51,174 bases of DNA from Mesorhizobium sp. (GTDB lineage: Bacteria > Pseudomonadota > Alphaproteobacteria > Rhizobiales > Rhizobiaceae): NCBI RefSeq assembly GCF_024710845.1, contig NZ_JANJTZ010000006.1, positions 1-51,174 of the forward strand, in the 5' to 3' direction. The translations under genes and the position numbers were made by a program. Below the pieces are notes generated by a model. The model searched no databases, had not been told where the DNA came from, and saw only the letters and a list, made by a program, of their open reading frames with translations. Shown here piece after piece: positions 8,965 through 17,248 of the stretch. Position 1 is the stretch's first letter; each line of letters opens with the position of its first letter.

Positions 8965-9437
8965 CGTCTGTCTCCATTCCGGTGATTCTTAATTGCGGCG
9001 CGACGTTGCGCACCGATGCATCCAAGCGCCTGGCAACTTGCCAGCGCGATGCCAAGCCAGACTGCGGCGCGCAGCGTCATGGCCATCACCGTCCGCATCT
9101 CGTAGGCGCCGCCCGACATGACGTGGGCGGCAAAGACTGCCGAAGCGACAAGGATCGACGCGGCGATCAGAGCCGCCAGCCAGGCGCCCCATGGCTTCCA
9201 AAGCGCCAGCCCGATGCCGGCAAGGACATAGGCAAAGCCCGACAGAAAATTGAACCAGAGAACGAAGGGCACGACGGCGCCGGCGGCCGCCCGCGTCTCG
9301 GCGTTGCCGAACAGAACCGTTCCGCCGGAAATGATGGTCGCTACCCCGAACAGGATGGCTATCCCGGCAAGGAGCCATGCCCACAAAGGACGCTTGCCGA
9401 AGGCGTTTCCGGCGGCAGGACTGTTTGTGACGCTCAT
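8961..9437 (-). CDS. Four-helix membrane protein between narK and narG
   Basis: A 158-residue protein with four predicted membrane segments (about residues 18-42, 52-76, 82-104 and 114-136) and a short basic tail (AQRRAAIKNHRNGDRR). I do not recognise a named family. Its start overlaps the narK stop by 4 bases and its stop overlaps the narG start by 4 bases, so it is locked into the nar transcript and translated with both. A His lies near the third helix (FAAHVMSGGAYEM), but no clear heme or metal motif is visible. It may help the transporter or the enzyme complex; nothing in the sequence decides this. Confidence 0.8.
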   Translation of the reverse strand: MSVTNSPAAGNAFGKRPLWAWLLAGIAILFGVATIISGGTVLFGNAETRAAAGAVVPFVLWFNFLSGFAYVLAGIGLALWKPWGAWLAALIAASILVASAVFAAHVMSGGAYEMRTVMAMTLRAAVWLGIALASCQALGCIGAQRRAAIKNHRNGDRR

Positions 9438-12196
9438 CGCGCACCCACCGTCGCGACGGCCCGGGCGGTGCGCTTTGCGTGCTCGACGTCGAAAAGCAGG
9501 CCGCCGCGGCGCGTGTAGAACCACCAGGTGATGGCGATGCAGCTCAGATAGAAGGCAAGGAAGGCGTAGAGCGCGACCTCCGCCCCGCCGGTCGCGGAAA
9601 TCGAGGTGCCGAAGCTTTTCGGGATGAAGAAGGCGCCATAGGCGGCGATAGCCGAGGTGAAGCCGATAATGGCCGCGGCCTCCTTGTCGGACTGCTTGGT
9701 GCTTTCGGCCGCCGACATTTCGGGCTCGAGCCGCAAGATCTCCTTGCGCATGATCATCGGGATCATCTGGAAGGTCGACGCGTTGCCGATCCCGCTCGCC
9801 GCGAACAGGACGAGGAAGCTGGCGAAGAAGATCGGGAAGGACTGCGGCTGGCCGGTCAGCGAAATCGCATACAGGACGCCGACGACGCCGAGGCTCATGA
9901 TGATGAAGACCCAGAACGTGATCCTCCCGCCGCCGAAACGGTCGCTGGGTTTGCCGGCGGCTGCGCGCGCCAGGGCTCCGACGAGGGGTCCGAGGAAGGC
10001 GTATTTGAGCGCGTTCACTTCCGGATAGAGAATCTTCGACAGCAGCGGGAAGGCTGCCGAAAAGCCGATGAACGAGCCGAACGTGCCGGTGTAGAGCCAG
10101 CACATGATCCAGTTGTGGGTGCGGCGGAAGATCACCGCCTGATCGGCGAAGGAAGCCTTCATGCTTGCGATGTCGTTCATGCCGAACCATGCCGCAAAGG
10201 CGCTGGCGACGATGAAGGGCACGAACACGAAGCCCGCATTCTGCAGCCACAGCGTAGTGGTCACGCCATTTTGCGTCGCGGTCTGCGGGTCTCCGCCGAG
10301 CCAGCCGAAGACGCCGGCCGTGATGGCCAGAGGCACGACGAACTGCACAACGCTGACGCCGAGATTGCCGAGGCCTGCATTGATCGCCAGCGCATTTCCC
10401 TTCTCGGCCTTCGGGAAGAAGAAGGAGATGTTGGCCATCGAGGAGGCGAAGTTGCCGCCGCCAAAGCCGCACAGCAGCGACAGCGCCAGGAAGATCCAGT
10501 AGGGCGTGTCGGGGTTCTGCACGGCAAAGCCCATTCCGAGCGCCGGAATCAGCAGCGACCAGGTGGCGATGGTCGTCCACAACCGGCCGCCGAAGATGGC
10601 CGGCATGAAGGAATAGAAGATGCGAAGCGTCGCGCCGGATAGCCCGGGCAGCGAAGCGAGCCAGAAAAGCTGCTCGTTGGTGAAGGCAAAGCCGACGGAA
10701 GGCAGCTTGGCGACGACCACCGACCACACCATCCAGACCGAAAAGGACAGCAGCAGACACGGCACGGAGATCCACAGATTGCGGCGCGCTATGGCGCTGC
10801 CGCCGCCCGCCCAGAAGCCTGGATCCTCCGGGCGCCAATCCTTGATGGCGCCTGTGGCTGCCAGGGCGCCTTGGCTGGCCGCTCCATGAATCGGCTGCAT
10901 CTCGGGCAGTTCGGGCAAGGTGCGGGTCGGCACGCCTTCCGCTTCTGCGGCACGCTCCATCTGCCGGATGGCGACGTGCATCCACACGAGTGAGGCCGAG
11001 ACGATCAGGAACAGCAGCCAGAAACAGCTCTGCCAGACGCCGGTCAGGTCGTTGAGTGCCCCGAAGGCGATGGGCAGCACGAAGCCGCCAAGACCGCCGA
11101 CCAGGCCGACCACGCCGCCAACCGCGCCGACGCGGTCAGGATAGTAGACGGGAATGTGTTTGTAGACGGCGGCCTTGCCGAGGCTCATGAAGAAGCCGAG
11201 CACGAAGGTGACGACGATGAAGCCCGTCAGCCCCATCTGCGTCGAGAACGCGACAGGTCCTCTGATGCCTTCGACTACATACTGCGTCGGCGGATATGAC
11301 AGGACGAAAGTGCATACGACCGCGACGAGAAACGTCCAGTACATGATCCGGCGCGCGCCGAACTTGTCGGACAGGTGCCCGCCATAGGCCCGAAAGATCG
11401 ATGCCGGAATGGAGTAGGCGGCGCCGACCATGCCGGCTGTCGTGATGTCGAGGCCATAGACGCCGATGAGATAGCGCGGCAGCCAGAGCGCTAGGGCGAC
11501 GAAGCCGCCAAACACGAAGAAGTAGTAGAGCGAGAACCGCCAAACCTGAATGTTCTTCAGCGGCTCCATCATCGCTGCCATCGATTCCGGCTTCTGGCCC
11601 GAGCCACGGCGGCGAGCAAGATCGGGATCATCGCTCGTCATCGCGAAAAAGATGACGGCCATGATGGCGAGCGCCGCCGCCCAGATCAGCGCCACCGTCG
11701 TCCAGCCGTAAGCGACCATGATGACGGGCGCGGTGAATTTGGTGACCGCCGCTCCGACGTTGCCGGCGCCGAAGATGCCCAGCGCGGTTCCTTGCCTCTC
11801 CTTCGGGAACCACTTCGCCACATAGGCCACGCCGACTGAAAAGGACCCGCCCGCGATGCCGACGCCGAGCGCGGCCAGCAGGAAGGTGGGGTAGTCGTAG
11901 GCGAAGACCAGCAGGGCGGTCATGACCGCCGCCGAGAGCATGGTCAGCGTGAACACGACGCGCCCGCCATACTGATCGGACCAGATACCGAGGGGGAGAC
12001 GGATCAACGATCCGGTCAGGATCGGCGTGCCGACCAAAAGGCCGAACTCGGTGTCGCTCAGTCCCAGATCCTGCTTGATCTGGATTCCGATGATCGCAAA
12101 GATCGTCCAGACTGCAAAGCAGACGGTGAAGGAAATCGTCGACAGCCAGAGGGCCCGCTGCTGAAGACTGTGATCAAAAGCTCCCTTTTCCGACAT
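9434..12196 (-). CDS. narK: Fused NarK1-NarK2 nitrate/nitrite transporter
   Basis: A 920-residue double transporter of the major facilitator superfamily with about 24 membrane segments. Residues 1-450 form one NarK unit (LWLSTISFTVCFAVWTIF at the first helix; signature-like GLVGGLGGFVLP), residues about 490-910 the second (GFGGGNFASSMANISFFFP, GLGNLGVSVVQFVVP). In the fused NarK of Paracoccus, the first half is a proton-nitrate symporter and the second a nitrate-nitrite antiporter; the same split is inferred here. The start MSEKGAFDHSLQQRAL at 12196 has AGGGGAAG upstream and is preferred to an upstream in-frame ATG at 12283, which would lie inside the FNR box. It heads the nar operon. Confidence 0.95.
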   Translation of the reverse strand: MSEKGAFDHSLQQRALWLSTISFTVCFAVWTIFAIIGIQIKQDLGLSDTEFGLLVGTPILTGSLIRLPLGIWSDQYGGRVVFTLTMLSAAVMTALLVFAYDYPTFLLAALGVGIAGGSFSVGVAYVAKWFPKERQGTALGIFGAGNVGAAVTKFTAPVIMVAYGWTTVALIWAAALAIMAVIFFAMTSDDPDLARRRGSGQKPESMAAMMEPLKNIQVWRFSLYYFFVFGGFVALALWLPRYLIGVYGLDITTAGMVGAAYSIPASIFRAYGGHLSDKFGARRIMYWTFLVAVVCTFVLSYPPTQYVVEGIRGPVAFSTQMGLTGFIVVTFVLGFFMSLGKAAVYKHIPVYYPDRVGAVGGVVGLVGGLGGFVLPIAFGALNDLTGVWQSCFWLLFLIVSASLVWMHVAIRQMERAAEAEGVPTRTLPELPEMQPIHGAASQGALAATGAIKDWRPEDPGFWAGGGSAIARRNLWISVPCLLLSFSVWMVWSVVVAKLPSVGFAFTNEQLFWLASLPGLSGATLRIFYSFMPAIFGGRLWTTIATWSLLIPALGMGFAVQNPDTPYWIFLALSLLCGFGGGNFASSMANISFFFPKAEKGNALAINAGLGNLGVSVVQFVVPLAITAGVFGWLGGDPQTATQNGVTTTLWLQNAGFVFVPFIVASAFAAWFGMNDIASMKASFADQAVIFRRTHNWIMCWLYTGTFGSFIGFSAAFPLLSKILYPEVNALKYAFLGPLVGALARAAAGKPSDRFGGGRITFWVFIIMSLGVVGVLYAISLTGQPQSFPIFFASFLVLFAASGIGNASTFQMIPMIMRKEILRLEPEMSAAESTKQSDKEAAAIIGFTSAIAAYGAFFIPKSFGTSISATGGAEVALYAFLAFYLSCIAITWWFYTRRGGLLFDVEHAKRTARAVATVGAR

Positions 12197-12269
12197 GACT
12201 TCCCCTACTCCTGCCTCTACGCTTGCGGCGCGTGGGCAGAACGTTCGACCGCGAAGACAAAATGTGGCG

Positions 12270-12283
12270 TTGATCCAGATCAA
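12270..12283 (-). promoter_or_regulatory. FNR/ANR/DNR box upstream of narK
   Basis: The 14 bases TTGATCCAGATCAA match the FNR consensus TTGAT-N4-ATCAA at every fixed position and are palindromic. The centre lies 80 bases before the narK start, so activation from about -41.5 would leave a leader near 39 bases. It is the obvious site for control of nitrate respiration by low oxygen or NO through a Crp/Fnr protein such as the one encoded next door. No promoter element was assigned with confidence. Confidence 0.9.
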
Positions 12284-12362
12284 GCCCGCGCGGTCAGCCC
12301 AACTATTCCAGCCGTGTCGCGACGCTTGTCAGCGATGGTGGACGCATCGCGAACAAGACGAC

Positions 12363-12376
12363 TTGACCAAAGTCAT
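12363..12376 (+). promoter_or_regulatory. Imperfect FNR/DNR-type box upstream of the dnr-like gene
   Basis: TTGACCAAAGTCAT has the two half-sites TTGAC and GTCAT spaced by four bases, one base off a perfect TTGAC-N4-GTCAA dyad. Its centre is about 76 bases before the proposed start of the Crp/Fnr gene at 12446, which fits an activation site at -41.5 with a leader near 35 bases. It could mediate self-regulation or influence both divergent genes. Confidence 0.6.
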
Positions 12377-12445
12377 TTCGACGTTTGATGATTGTTGAGT
12401 TCGACGCGCCGCCGTAATCTCTGCGCAGGTAGAGGAAGACCACCC

Positions 12446-13144
12446 ATGAGACTCGACGAGCAGAAGGAGATGCGCGAGCTTCCGTTTTTCGCGACCTCTC
12501 ATCCAGAGAAGGTTGAGGGGCTCCTGCGGAGCTCTTTCCTGCAGCGGTTCCCAGCCCATGTGGAATTGGTCCGCGAAGGCGAACCGGCCGATTTTCTTCA
12601 CTTGGTCGTGGACGGGAAGGTGGAGGTCTTCTCACGCTATGGCAACCGCGAAACCACCATTGCAATCCTTACCCGACATGACAGTTTCATACTGGCTGCA
12701 GTTCTCACCGATCGCCCTTATCTCAAATCCGTGCGAGCCTTGACCTCGTCCCGAATACTGATGATGCCAGCCGAACTGGTTCGAAGCACCGTGGAATCGG
12801 ATCCCGGTTTTGCTTACACGCTGATGATGGAGCTCGCACGCTCCTACCGCAACGTGGTGAAGGAGCTGAAGAACCAGAAATTGCGATCCAGCCTGGAGCG
12901 ACTGGCGGCCTGGCTGATCCGGACCGACGCCGAACTCGGTGGGACAGGCAGATTCGAGCTGCCATATGAAAAGAAGGTGCTAGCCGCGAGAATTGGCGTC
13001 GCGCCGGAAGTGCTGTCGCGAGGCTTCCGGTCGTTGGTTGCCTACAAGGTATTTGTGGTGGGGAAAGTGATTTCGATCGGGGATCGTGAGGCTCTTGAGA
13101 AGCTCGCGGGCACGAATCATCTCATAGATGATCCGAACGTTTAA
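12446..13144 (+). CDS. Crp/Fnr-family regulator, DNR/NNR type
   Basis: A 232-residue activator with an N-terminal cyclic-nucleotide-type beta-roll (LVREGEPADFLHLVVDGKVE), a long dimer helix (about residues 115-150) and a C-terminal winged helix. The recognition helix region KKVLAARIGVAPEVLSRGFR contains E-x2-S-R, the residues FNR and DNR use to read TTGAT half-sites. It lacks the N-terminal Cys cluster of FNR, so it is more likely an NO/heme-type DNR or NNR than an oxygen sensor. The start at 12446 has AGAGGA ten bases upstream; a longer start at 12392 lacks this. It is divergent from narK with two Fnr-type boxes between them. Targets beyond narK are inferred. Confidence 0.88.
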   Translation: MRLDEQKEMRELPFFATSHPEKVEGLLRSSFLQRFPAHVELVREGEPADFLHLVVDGKVEVFSRYGNRETTIAILTRHDSFILAAVLTDRPYLKSVRALTSSRILMMPAELVRSTVESDPGFAYTLMMELARSYRNVVKELKNQKLRSSLERLAAWLIRTDAELGGTGRFELPYEKKVLAARIGVAPEVLSRGFRSLVAYKVFVVGKVISIGDREALEKLAGTNHLIDDPNV

Positions 13145-13359
13145 CATGCAACCCGCAATGCGCGATGATTCCGGATCTTCAACTACGCACAGAATAGTAG
13201 GTCTCTGAAATCAAGGCAGTTTTGCTCAATCATTCGTAAGCTCTTGTGCTGGCATCGCCACTTACTGCATTTGCCATCGCTTTTGGGCTTGTTTTGCGGT
13301 AACCTACACGAACTGGACGCCATTTTTCGTCTGACGGAGGATGGGCGGGGGAGTATGCG

Positions 13360-13761
13360 ATGATCCTGAGCAACTTCACAAAGATGCTGGACGCTATGCT
13401 AACAAAATGGCACGAGCGCCGATCAATTAGAGCGGTAACGGTGGAACAGACGACCAGCCACCCCAAGCCACTTGCGCAGATCGCCATCGCCAAGGATGTT
13501 CAAGTCAGCGTCGATGCCCTGCGTGAAATCGCGGTGAAAGGCACCGGCGCCGACAGGCTGATGCTGCGCATGATCACCGCATACGGCATCGACATTAAGC
13601 AGATGCACGCCGAGGCGCCGACGATGCTGCGTGACGTCGTCATGCTCTGCTCGAAATGCCGTGAGAAGGAGCGCTGCGCGCGGGAGCTCGACGCCGGTAC
13701 GGCTGCGGAGTACGCCCACGAGTTCTGCCCGAATGCCGAAGCTTTCGTCTCCATGAGGTAA
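13360..13761 (+). CDS. DUF6455-type Cys-rich small protein
   Basis: A 133-residue protein whose C-terminal half (about residues 60-130) matches the DUF6455 pattern often found near denitrification and Fnr-type genes: MLRDVVMLCSKCREKERCAR, then ELDAGTAAEYAHEFCPNAEA. Four Cys (C-x2-C-x5-C-x19-C) could bind zinc or an iron-sulfur cluster. Residues 1-45 are basic and unlike the rest of the family, so the true start might be further in. GGGGGAG lies upstream of the ATG. It follows the Crp/Fnr gene after 215 bases with no clear terminator. The molecular role is unknown; a part in nitrosative or redox regulation is inferred from neighbours. Confidence 0.75.
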   Translation: MILSNFTKMLDAMLTKWHERRSIRAVTVEQTTSHPKPLAQIAIAKDVQVSVDALREIAVKGTGADRLMLRMITAYGIDIKQMHAEAPTMLRDVVMLCSKCREKERCARELDAGTAAEYAHEFCPNAEAFVSMR

Positions 13762-13924
13762 ATTTCCGCCAAGCACCCCGGGCGGACCGTAGCCCGCCTA
13801 GGACTGCTGATGAGCCGTCAAGCCGCGCTGGGAAAGATCCAGTCAGGCCGCGTTGCGCCGCGTGATGCATGCGATGAAGTTCGTTGCGCACGAAAGCTCT
13901 CCGGGACCGGGAAGCGGCGCATTT

Positions 13925-14686
13925 TCAGCCTCTACATGGAGGATTCGGTTCTCACATCGCTTAACCGTCGCCAGGTGCTGGCCTTTCCGCCGGTGGACTG
14001 GTGCGGTTTCTGCAGGACTGCGGCGAGGTCCAGAAACTCAGCGGAGGCGCGTTTGACCCGACGGTCCAGCCGCTTTGGATCGCCTACCAGGAACACTTCG
14101 CCAATTCCGATAGCGATGGACGGTCTCGTGCCCCAGCCTGCTCCGGCATTTGCTGGACGAGGTAGGGTCCGACACGATTCTTTCCGGCCCAGACCGCGTC
14201 GAGTTTCTCCGTCCCGGAACGGCGCTGACGCTCAACGGCATAGCTCAAGGGTATGTCACAGATTGAATCGTTGACCCGTTGCGACGAGGTATCGAGCGCT
14301 GCCTCGTGGACTTGGGGGAAACGCGCGGCGCGGGCGCCCGCCCGGACGGACGAGGATGGCAGGTGGGCATCAAAGACCGCAACGCGACTGACGGATTTCA
14401 CGAATAATCGATATCGTCGATCGCGCCGTTGCGACGTCCAGCCGGCACGGATTCCGCCTCCACGCGAAAGGACGATCAACCATTTGCTGGATCCGCGCAG
14501 CGGTCAGCAGTCCAGGCGCAACGAGAGCGCGACAGTGGTGGCGTCGCAAGCCACCATGGCCGATGCGCTGTCGACCGCGTTCAGTTGATGGAGGTCGAGG
14601 CTATCAGCAGCTTCGTCGGCACGGTCGGACAACTGGACGTCCATCTCGCGCCGGTCGGCGGCGCGCCCATCATACTGCGCTCATGA
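13925..14686 (+). pseudogene. Decayed ApbE/NosX-like FAD:protein FMN transferase
   Basis: Pieces of an ApbE-family protein appear in order in different plus-strand frames: FSLYMEDSVLTSLNRRQVL, GGAFDPTVQPLWIAYQEHF, GTALTLNGIAQGYVTD then an in-frame TGA where Arg is usual, CLVDLGETRGAGARPDGRGW, VDRAVATSS, and NHLLDPRSG followed by ESATVVASQATMADALSTAF. At least four frameshifts and one nonsense codon break it, and the N-terminal signal region is missing. ApbE proteins attach FMN to partners such as RnfG or NosR; the NosX/NirX members serve denitrification, which fits the position beside nar and dnr-type genes. The gene cannot make a full product as written. Confidence 0.85.
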
Positions 14687-14697
14687 CTCATGTTCAT

Positions 14698-15915
14698 TCA
14701 TCTGTAGAATGCAAGCTTGCTGGATTTCGACTCCGCAGGTGGGCTTTTCTTCCAAACCTTCGCTGACAACGCCTTCTCGTAGCCGATCGCGAATAGCCGA
14801 CGCATGTATTTGGTATTGAAAGGGTCACTGATCGCATAGGGAACGACCTCATCGAGGTAAGTGAGATTGAAGTTGATTCCTGTCCGCCGCGTCAAAACAT
14901 ATGTCGCATTGACGGCAGAACGTGTATGGGCCTTGATGAGCGTTGAATAGGCCCTGCCGGCGATTGCCAATGTCCTTGCTTTAACGACCTCGTACTCCGG
15001 ATCAAGCATATTGTTCAGAACAATGTAAAGGTCGACTTCTTCCGTATTGAATTTCGGTTTGATACGCGCCGATGCCAGAAGAGCTTCGGGCGCCGTAAAC
15101 AATTGTGTGGTGGCGCCACCGTCGGAATGCATTTCCTGGAACCGTTGACCATTCATTGTCACTTCGATCATCACGGGTGGGAACACGGCGGGAATGCTGG
15201 CCGAGGCAAGCAGCACGTTACGAAAAAGGACCAATGCCTGCCCGTGACCGTGCGCGGCGATTGCACCCATGTCCCAAATGACGGTTCGCTGTGCATCCAA
15301 ATTGGTTGTGGCCACGAAAAGGCGCCGCCCCTTGTAATGCTCGGCCGCAATTCTCCGGAGCATGTCGTCGGTGACGAAGCGTTCCGCTAGATGCCGCAGC
15401 GGCGCTGAATCCGAGAGTGCGGCGCCCAGAAGTCCAAAAATCGGCCGGGGGCTGACAAGTGTCTCGGCAATTCCGCTCGTATATAGCTCGGCGAGAGTAG
15501 AATCATAGGACGATCCGAGAAATGCGAATGGCGCTATGAGCGCTCCAGTACTCACACCGCTCACCACATCAAATGTTGGCCTCGTTCCCGCCGCTGTCCA
15601 CCCGGTCAGAATCCCGGCGCCGAATGCACCACCGGAACCGCCCCCCGAAATTGCCAGATACGTGATGCGGCCCGATCGCATTGGTGGCTTGGGCATTGGT
15701 CCGCCTGGACCAAACTCATCCGCAGAGCCATCGCCCCAAAATCTGATGCCGGAGAAGCCGTCGATCTGGGCAGCGTCCTGACCTTTTTCCGTGAGCGCTG
15801 AACGGGGCAGACTCGCGCAACCACCCATGGCGATCATCAAAATGACTATCGAGATACGTGAAGATCGATGCAGAAGAACTCCCGCCACGTTTCGTCCTGC
15901 AAACAATAGGAGCAT
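14698..15915 (-). CDS. Patatin-like phospholipase lipoprotein
   Basis: A 405-residue patatin-family lipid acyl hydrolase. After a hydrophobic N-terminus ending MIAMGGCASLPRS (a probable lipoprotein site, the Cys at about residue 33) comes the oxyanion loop ISGGGSGGAFGAGIL, the nucleophile elbow SGVSTGALIAP (G-x-S-x-G) and the catalytic Asp in HSDGGATTQL. These are all the residues of the Ser-Asp dyad. It probably sits on the periplasmic face of a membrane. The start is uncertain; later Met codons (for example at the hydrophobic stretch) are possible. It is downstream of a small secreted-protein gene on the same strand after 29 bases and may be cotranscribed with it. Substrate unknown. Confidence 0.85.
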   Translation of the reverse strand: MLLLFAGRNVAGVLLHRSSRISIVILMIAMGGCASLPRSALTEKGQDAAQIDGFSGIRFWGDGSADEFGPGGPMPKPPMRSGRITYLAISGGGSGGAFGAGILTGWTAAGTRPTFDVVSGVSTGALIAPFAFLGSSYDSTLAELYTSGIAETLVSPRPIFGLLGAALSDSAPLRHLAERFVTDDMLRRIAAEHYKGRRLFVATTNLDAQRTVIWDMGAIAAHGHGQALVLFRNVLLASASIPAVFPPVMIEVTMNGQRFQEMHSDGGATTQLFTAPEALLASARIKPKFNTEEVDLYIVLNNMLDPEYEVVKARTLAIAGRAYSTLIKAHTRSAVNATYVLTRRTGINFNLTYLDEVVPYAISDPFNTKYMRRLFAIGYEKALSAKVWKKSPPAESKSSKLAFYR

Positions 15916-15944
15916 TTATAAACCTCGTGACTTGGCAGTAGGCG

Positions 15945-16385
15945 TTAGCGTTCCAGGGTGAAAATGGTCGTGCCATCTCTTGAGCCGATGAAGCCTTTTC
16001 TGGTGGGGATCAGAACCACGCAACGCTCAGACATCAGCGGCATGGGCTTCAGACATATTCCGTCGGCAGTCGGTCGCCATTTCGGGGACAATTGCATTGG
16101 CCCCCACGCCATCATGCCTGTCCCATCTGCAAAGAGGACAAGAGAGGTTGTGAGGCCATTATCCGTAAGCACTTGCCAAGGAAGCCCGTCGGCGACCCTG
16201 GCCGCCGACGATACATCGGGTCCGGATGCGTGTGCTGACGGGGCGCTGAATTGCATGATCGCGCCAGCGATCATGAGGAGCACCCATGTTGCGCCCCTAG
16301 AAGTACCGACATTTGGATTGCGCGATGATGAGGGAACCAACGGACCTATGCTCACGGCTGCGAATTCTTCTGCTTTGATCACCAT
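15945..16385 (-). CDS. Small exported protein of unknown function
   Basis: A 146-residue protein with a hydrophobic segment at about residues 33-52 (ATWVLLMIAGAIMQFSAPSA) followed by AHASG, a fair signal-peptidase site; the actual start may be an internal Met nearer this segment. The mature part is about 90 residues with two Cys (GICLKPMPLMSERCVVLI) that could form a disulfide and beta-strand-like repeats (TSLVLFADGTGMMAWG). I recognise no firm family, although the pattern recalls small alphaproteobacterial secreted DUF proteins. It is 140 bases after the ABC ATPase gene on the same strand and 29 bases before the patatin gene. Confidence 0.6.
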   Translation of the reverse strand: MVIKAEEFAAVSIGPLVPSSSRNPNVGTSRGATWVLLMIAGAIMQFSAPSAHASGPDVSSAARVADGLPWQVLTDNGLTTSLVLFADGTGMMAWGPMQLSPKWRPTADGICLKPMPLMSERCVVLIPTRKGFIGSRDGTTIFTLER

Positions 16386-16525
16386 AACGAGAGACTAACC
16401 GACCGTGCGGTCAGCGCCGGGTGCCCGTCTTGAAGTCCTAAGGGGCGCCTTCATTGCGCTCGACGATCCACTGAATTCGACCTGCTGATTCGCTGAACGC
16501 GTTCCATTGGAACGGAACGCAGCGC

Positions 16526-17248
16526 TCACTCGAACCCGACGCCTTCGCCGGCTTCCTCATGAGTCTTTCCGTCCCGAATGTGGTAGATGCGCTTGAACGT
16601 CGGGATGATTTTTTCGTCGTGAGTGACGACAATGATTGCGGTCTGATACTGCTGCGCCATCCTATTCAGGATGCGGATCACGGCGAGCGCTCGCTCGCTA
16701 TCCAGCGGTGCGGTGGGTTCGTCGGCGAGAACAACCGGCGGCCGGTTTACCAGCGCTCGGGCGATGGAGACGCGCTGTTGTTCCCCGCCCGAAAGCTGGG
16801 ACGGCATTGCGCGGGCGCGATGGACGACATCCAGCCCTTCGAGTAACTCCCGCGCGCTTTGGCGGGAATCAGCATTGGATCGCCCGGCCAACATAGGCAA
16901 CAGCGCGACGTTGTCGGTGACATCAAGGAAGGGGATCAGGTAGGGTGCTTGGAAAATGAAACCAATCTTGTCGCGGCGCAGTGTGCGGAGGTCAGGGATC
17001 TTCCATCCGCCATCGTAAATTACTTCATCCCCCAGGATCATGCGCCCTGCGGTTGGCTCGATAATTGCGCCCAGGCATTTAAGCAGGGTGCTTTTGCCGG
17101 AGCCCGATGGGCCAATCAGGCCAACGACCTCACCGGCCGAGACCTCCATGTTCACATCCTTAAGTGCATCCACGGCCGTGTCGCCCGCGCCATAGCGCTT
17201 GCGCAATCCCTCGATGCGAATGCCCTTGCCCAGCACGTCAGCCACCAA
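16526..17248 (-). CDS. ABC transporter ATP-binding protein (MacB/DevA/LolD type)
   Basis: A 240-residue ATPase of an efflux system. Walker A is [13 protein letters not shown], the Q-loop lies in [14 protein letters not shown], the signature is [15 protein letters not shown], Walker B is [13 protein letters not shown], and the switch His is in VVTHDEK. The D-loop has TAPLDS instead of the more usual TGALDS. The start overlaps the permease gene end by 11 bases, so the two are coupled. With the FtsX-type permease and the membrane-fusion protein it would form a mechanotransmission-type exporter. Confidence 0.92.
   Translation of the reverse strand: MVADVLGKGIRIEGLRKRYGAGDTAVDALKDVNMEVSAGEVVGLIGPSGSGKSTLLKCLGAIIEPTAGRMILGDEVIYDGGWKIPDLRTLRRDKIGFIFQAPYLIPFLDVTDNVALLPMLAGRSNADSRQSARELLEGLDVVHRARAMPSQLSGGEQQRVSIARALVNRPPVVLADEPTAPLDSERALAVIRILNRMAQQYQTAIIVVTHDEKIIPTFKRIYHIRDGKTHEEAGEGVGFE

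Noticed and set aside
7321-8985. 554-codon plus-strand open frame opposite narG
   Set aside because: Same reason: it lies wholly on the opposite strand of a clear NarG gene.
13230-13493. 87-codon minus-strand frame before the DUF6455 gene
   Set aside because: Overlaps the DUF6455 start and shows no recognisable domain or ribosome site.
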